Below are positions 34,650 to 35,490 of a stretch of DNA of 35,490 nt, one piece after another (position 1 is the first letter of the stretch; the number at the start of each line of letters is the position of its first letter). The notes beneath the pieces were generated by a model. It made no database searches. It had not been told where the DNA came from and worked only from the letters and a program-made list of their open reading frames with translations. The DNA is from Desulfovibrio sp. JC022 (lineage in GTDB: Bacteria; Desulfobacterota; Desulfovibrionia; Desulfovibrionales; Desulfovibrionaceae), in contig NZ_VOPZ01000017.1 in the NCBI RefSeq assembly GCF_010470665.1, positions 1-35,490 of the forward strand, given 5' to 3'. Position numbers and translations under genes: made by a program.

Positions 34650-35202
34650 CCAACAGTGAGACTGCTTCCGGCAATGAAAATTTGGTCTTCTTGAGTTTAT
34701 TAGTCTCAGCGTTCATGAAATAATTTCGGGAGGAGGTGAAATCAGCGAAGGACAAATCTGTCTGATGAAACTGGCAACCTGAGAAATCGCAGTCATCGAA
34801 TTTTACACGGGCTAATTTACAATCCGAAAAAGCCGCATCGCGCAATGAACAAGAATCAAATTTCACCTTGAGCAGATTTTGACTGCTAAAAGCACACCTA
34901 TCCATAAGGCAATTTGAATACTTGGCAACAATAACCGGACCTAGATTGCCCCAGTTGATACCGAGCAATTTAGAATCACGGAACTCTGTGTCAATTACCT
35001 TTGAATTAGAAAAAACAGCCACAGCCATATTACAACCGACAAAGCGGCACTCCTGAAATTCGCAGTCAATTAATTCGGCATACTGGAAAGAAGAAACCTG
35101 AAAAGTACACCTGTAAAAAGTAGTTTCCTGTATGACCTGATTCTCAAGGTCCATACTTTCAAACTGGATATTCTCGTATGATTTGAAATCAGCTATCAGC
35201 AT
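34624..35202 (-). CDS. Pentapeptide-repeat protein
   Basis: 192 residues from the ATG preceded by AGGAGAG; the frame is open 21 codons further, but without a ribosome site. The body is made of five-residue units with a central Phe/Leu (CTFQVSSFQYAELIDCEFQECRF, CSLRDAAFSDCKLARVKFDDCDFSGCQF), which fold as a right-handed beta-helix. The repeats are Cys-rich and interrupted near 95-110. Some pentapeptide proteins mimic DNA and protect gyrase, but most have no known role, and nothing here supports gyrase binding. The 3' end overlaps the opposing gene by 26 bases. Confidence 0.88.
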   Translation of the reverse strand: MLIADFKSYENIQFESMDLENQVIQETTFYRCTFQVSSFQYAELIDCEFQECRFVGCNMAVAVFSNSKVIDTEFRDSKLLGINWGNLGPVIVAKYSNCLMDRCAFSSQNLLKVKFDSCSLRDAAFSDCKLARVKFDDCDFSGCQFHQTDLSFADFTSSRNYFMNAETNKLKKTKFSLPEAVSLLANLDIELK

Positions 35203-35323
35203 TGTATCTCTCCTGAAAAGTAATAAACTTTCAGACTTTGTACTCCTCAAATGTACTGGTCGCAATATGATTTCTCTACGTCATAGACTCGCGAGGCTTT
35301 GCCCCCTTCTCCCATAACGCAAG

Positions 35324-35353
35324 AAAGCCCCCTTAATTTCTTAAGGGGGCTTT
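35324..35353. terminator. Terminator of the rRNA operon
   Basis: AAAGCCCCCTTAA and TTAAGGGGGCTTT form a perfect 13-bp stem with loop TTTC, 9 bases beyond the 5S rRNA 3' end on the minus strand. Confidence 0.85.
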
Positions 35354-35362
35354 AAAATAAAA

Positions 35363-35476
35363 GCTTGCGACGACCTACTTTCCCACTGGCTACCCAGCAG
35401 TATCATCGGCGATGGAGAGCTTAACTTCCGAGTTCGGAATGGGGTCGGGTGTGACCTCTCCTCAGTGGTCGCAAGC
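35363..35476 (-). rRNA. rrf: 5S ribosomal RNA
   Basis: About 114 bases. The termini GCTTGCGAC and GTCGCAAGC pair to close the molecule. The conserved internal segments CCCATTCCGAACTCGGAAGTTAAG, given here as CCCATTCCGAACTCGG and AAGTTAAG, and GCCGATGATACTG are unmistakable. It is followed by a terminator, so it is the last gene of an rRNA operon whose 23S lies beyond the window. Confidence 0.95.
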
Positions 35477-35490
35477 AAATTTTGCTTGCT

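Overview
The window looks like chromosomal DNA of a free-living, probably marine, Gram-negative anaerobe related to Desulfovibrio/Maridesulfovibrio. The basis is moderate GC, a 5S rRNA of proteobacterial type and a very dense set of two-component and HD-GYP signalling proteins. This placement is inference from gene content, not from a database comparison.

Left end (1-5200): a very long leftward gene for a FecR-domain plus RTX-repeat surface or secreted protein. Its reading frame breaks near 121-134. The sequence from 134 to the window edge continues the same RTX repeat in another frame, and a 40-base exact repeat lies 514 bases (3 x 171 + 1) from its partner. Together these point to a single-base indel, real or a sequencing error, so the true protein extends beyond the window.

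Mobilisation module (5238-7877): a MOBP/TraI-type relaxase and a small relaxosome accessory protein overlap by 4 bases. Upstream of them is an oriT that strongly resembles the IncP (RP4) oriT. Then comes an AT-rich stretch with exactly 10-bp-phased repeats, a 16-bp palindrome and a long hairpin, and finally tRNA-Leu(CAA) with its own promoter and terminator. This is the layout of an integrated mobilisable element abutting the 3' end of a tRNA gene. No integrase or clear att duplication is visible.

Central signalling region (8075-28184): a DUF554 membrane protein; a Cache-HAMP-SpoIIE phosphatase coupled to an unknown membrane protein and a LOG-family protein; an HD-GYP phosphodiesterase paired with a response regulator whose HD-GYP domain has lost its catalytic residues; ornithine aminotransferase; a giant beta-propeller hybrid histidine kinase overlapping a small membrane protein; an unknown 139-residue protein; a PAS hybrid kinase; a DUF1786 protein; a lipase-like hydrolase; and a CheX phosphatase in an operon with a HEAT-repeat/receiver fusion.

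Right end (28411-35490): a NupC-type nucleoside transporter and a ClC channel/transporter with CBS domains, a small acidic protein, another HD-GYP protein, an AEC-family permease, a two-TM protein, a pentapeptide-repeat protein, and the 3' end of an rRNA operon (5S rRNA and terminator, minus strand).

The most distinctive content is the IncP-like oriT/relaxase module beside tRNA-Leu, the frameshifted modular RTX protein, and two compact signalling pairs (degenerate plus active HD-GYP; CheX plus HEAT-receiver). I saw no CRISPR array, no insertion sequence and no obvious defence system.
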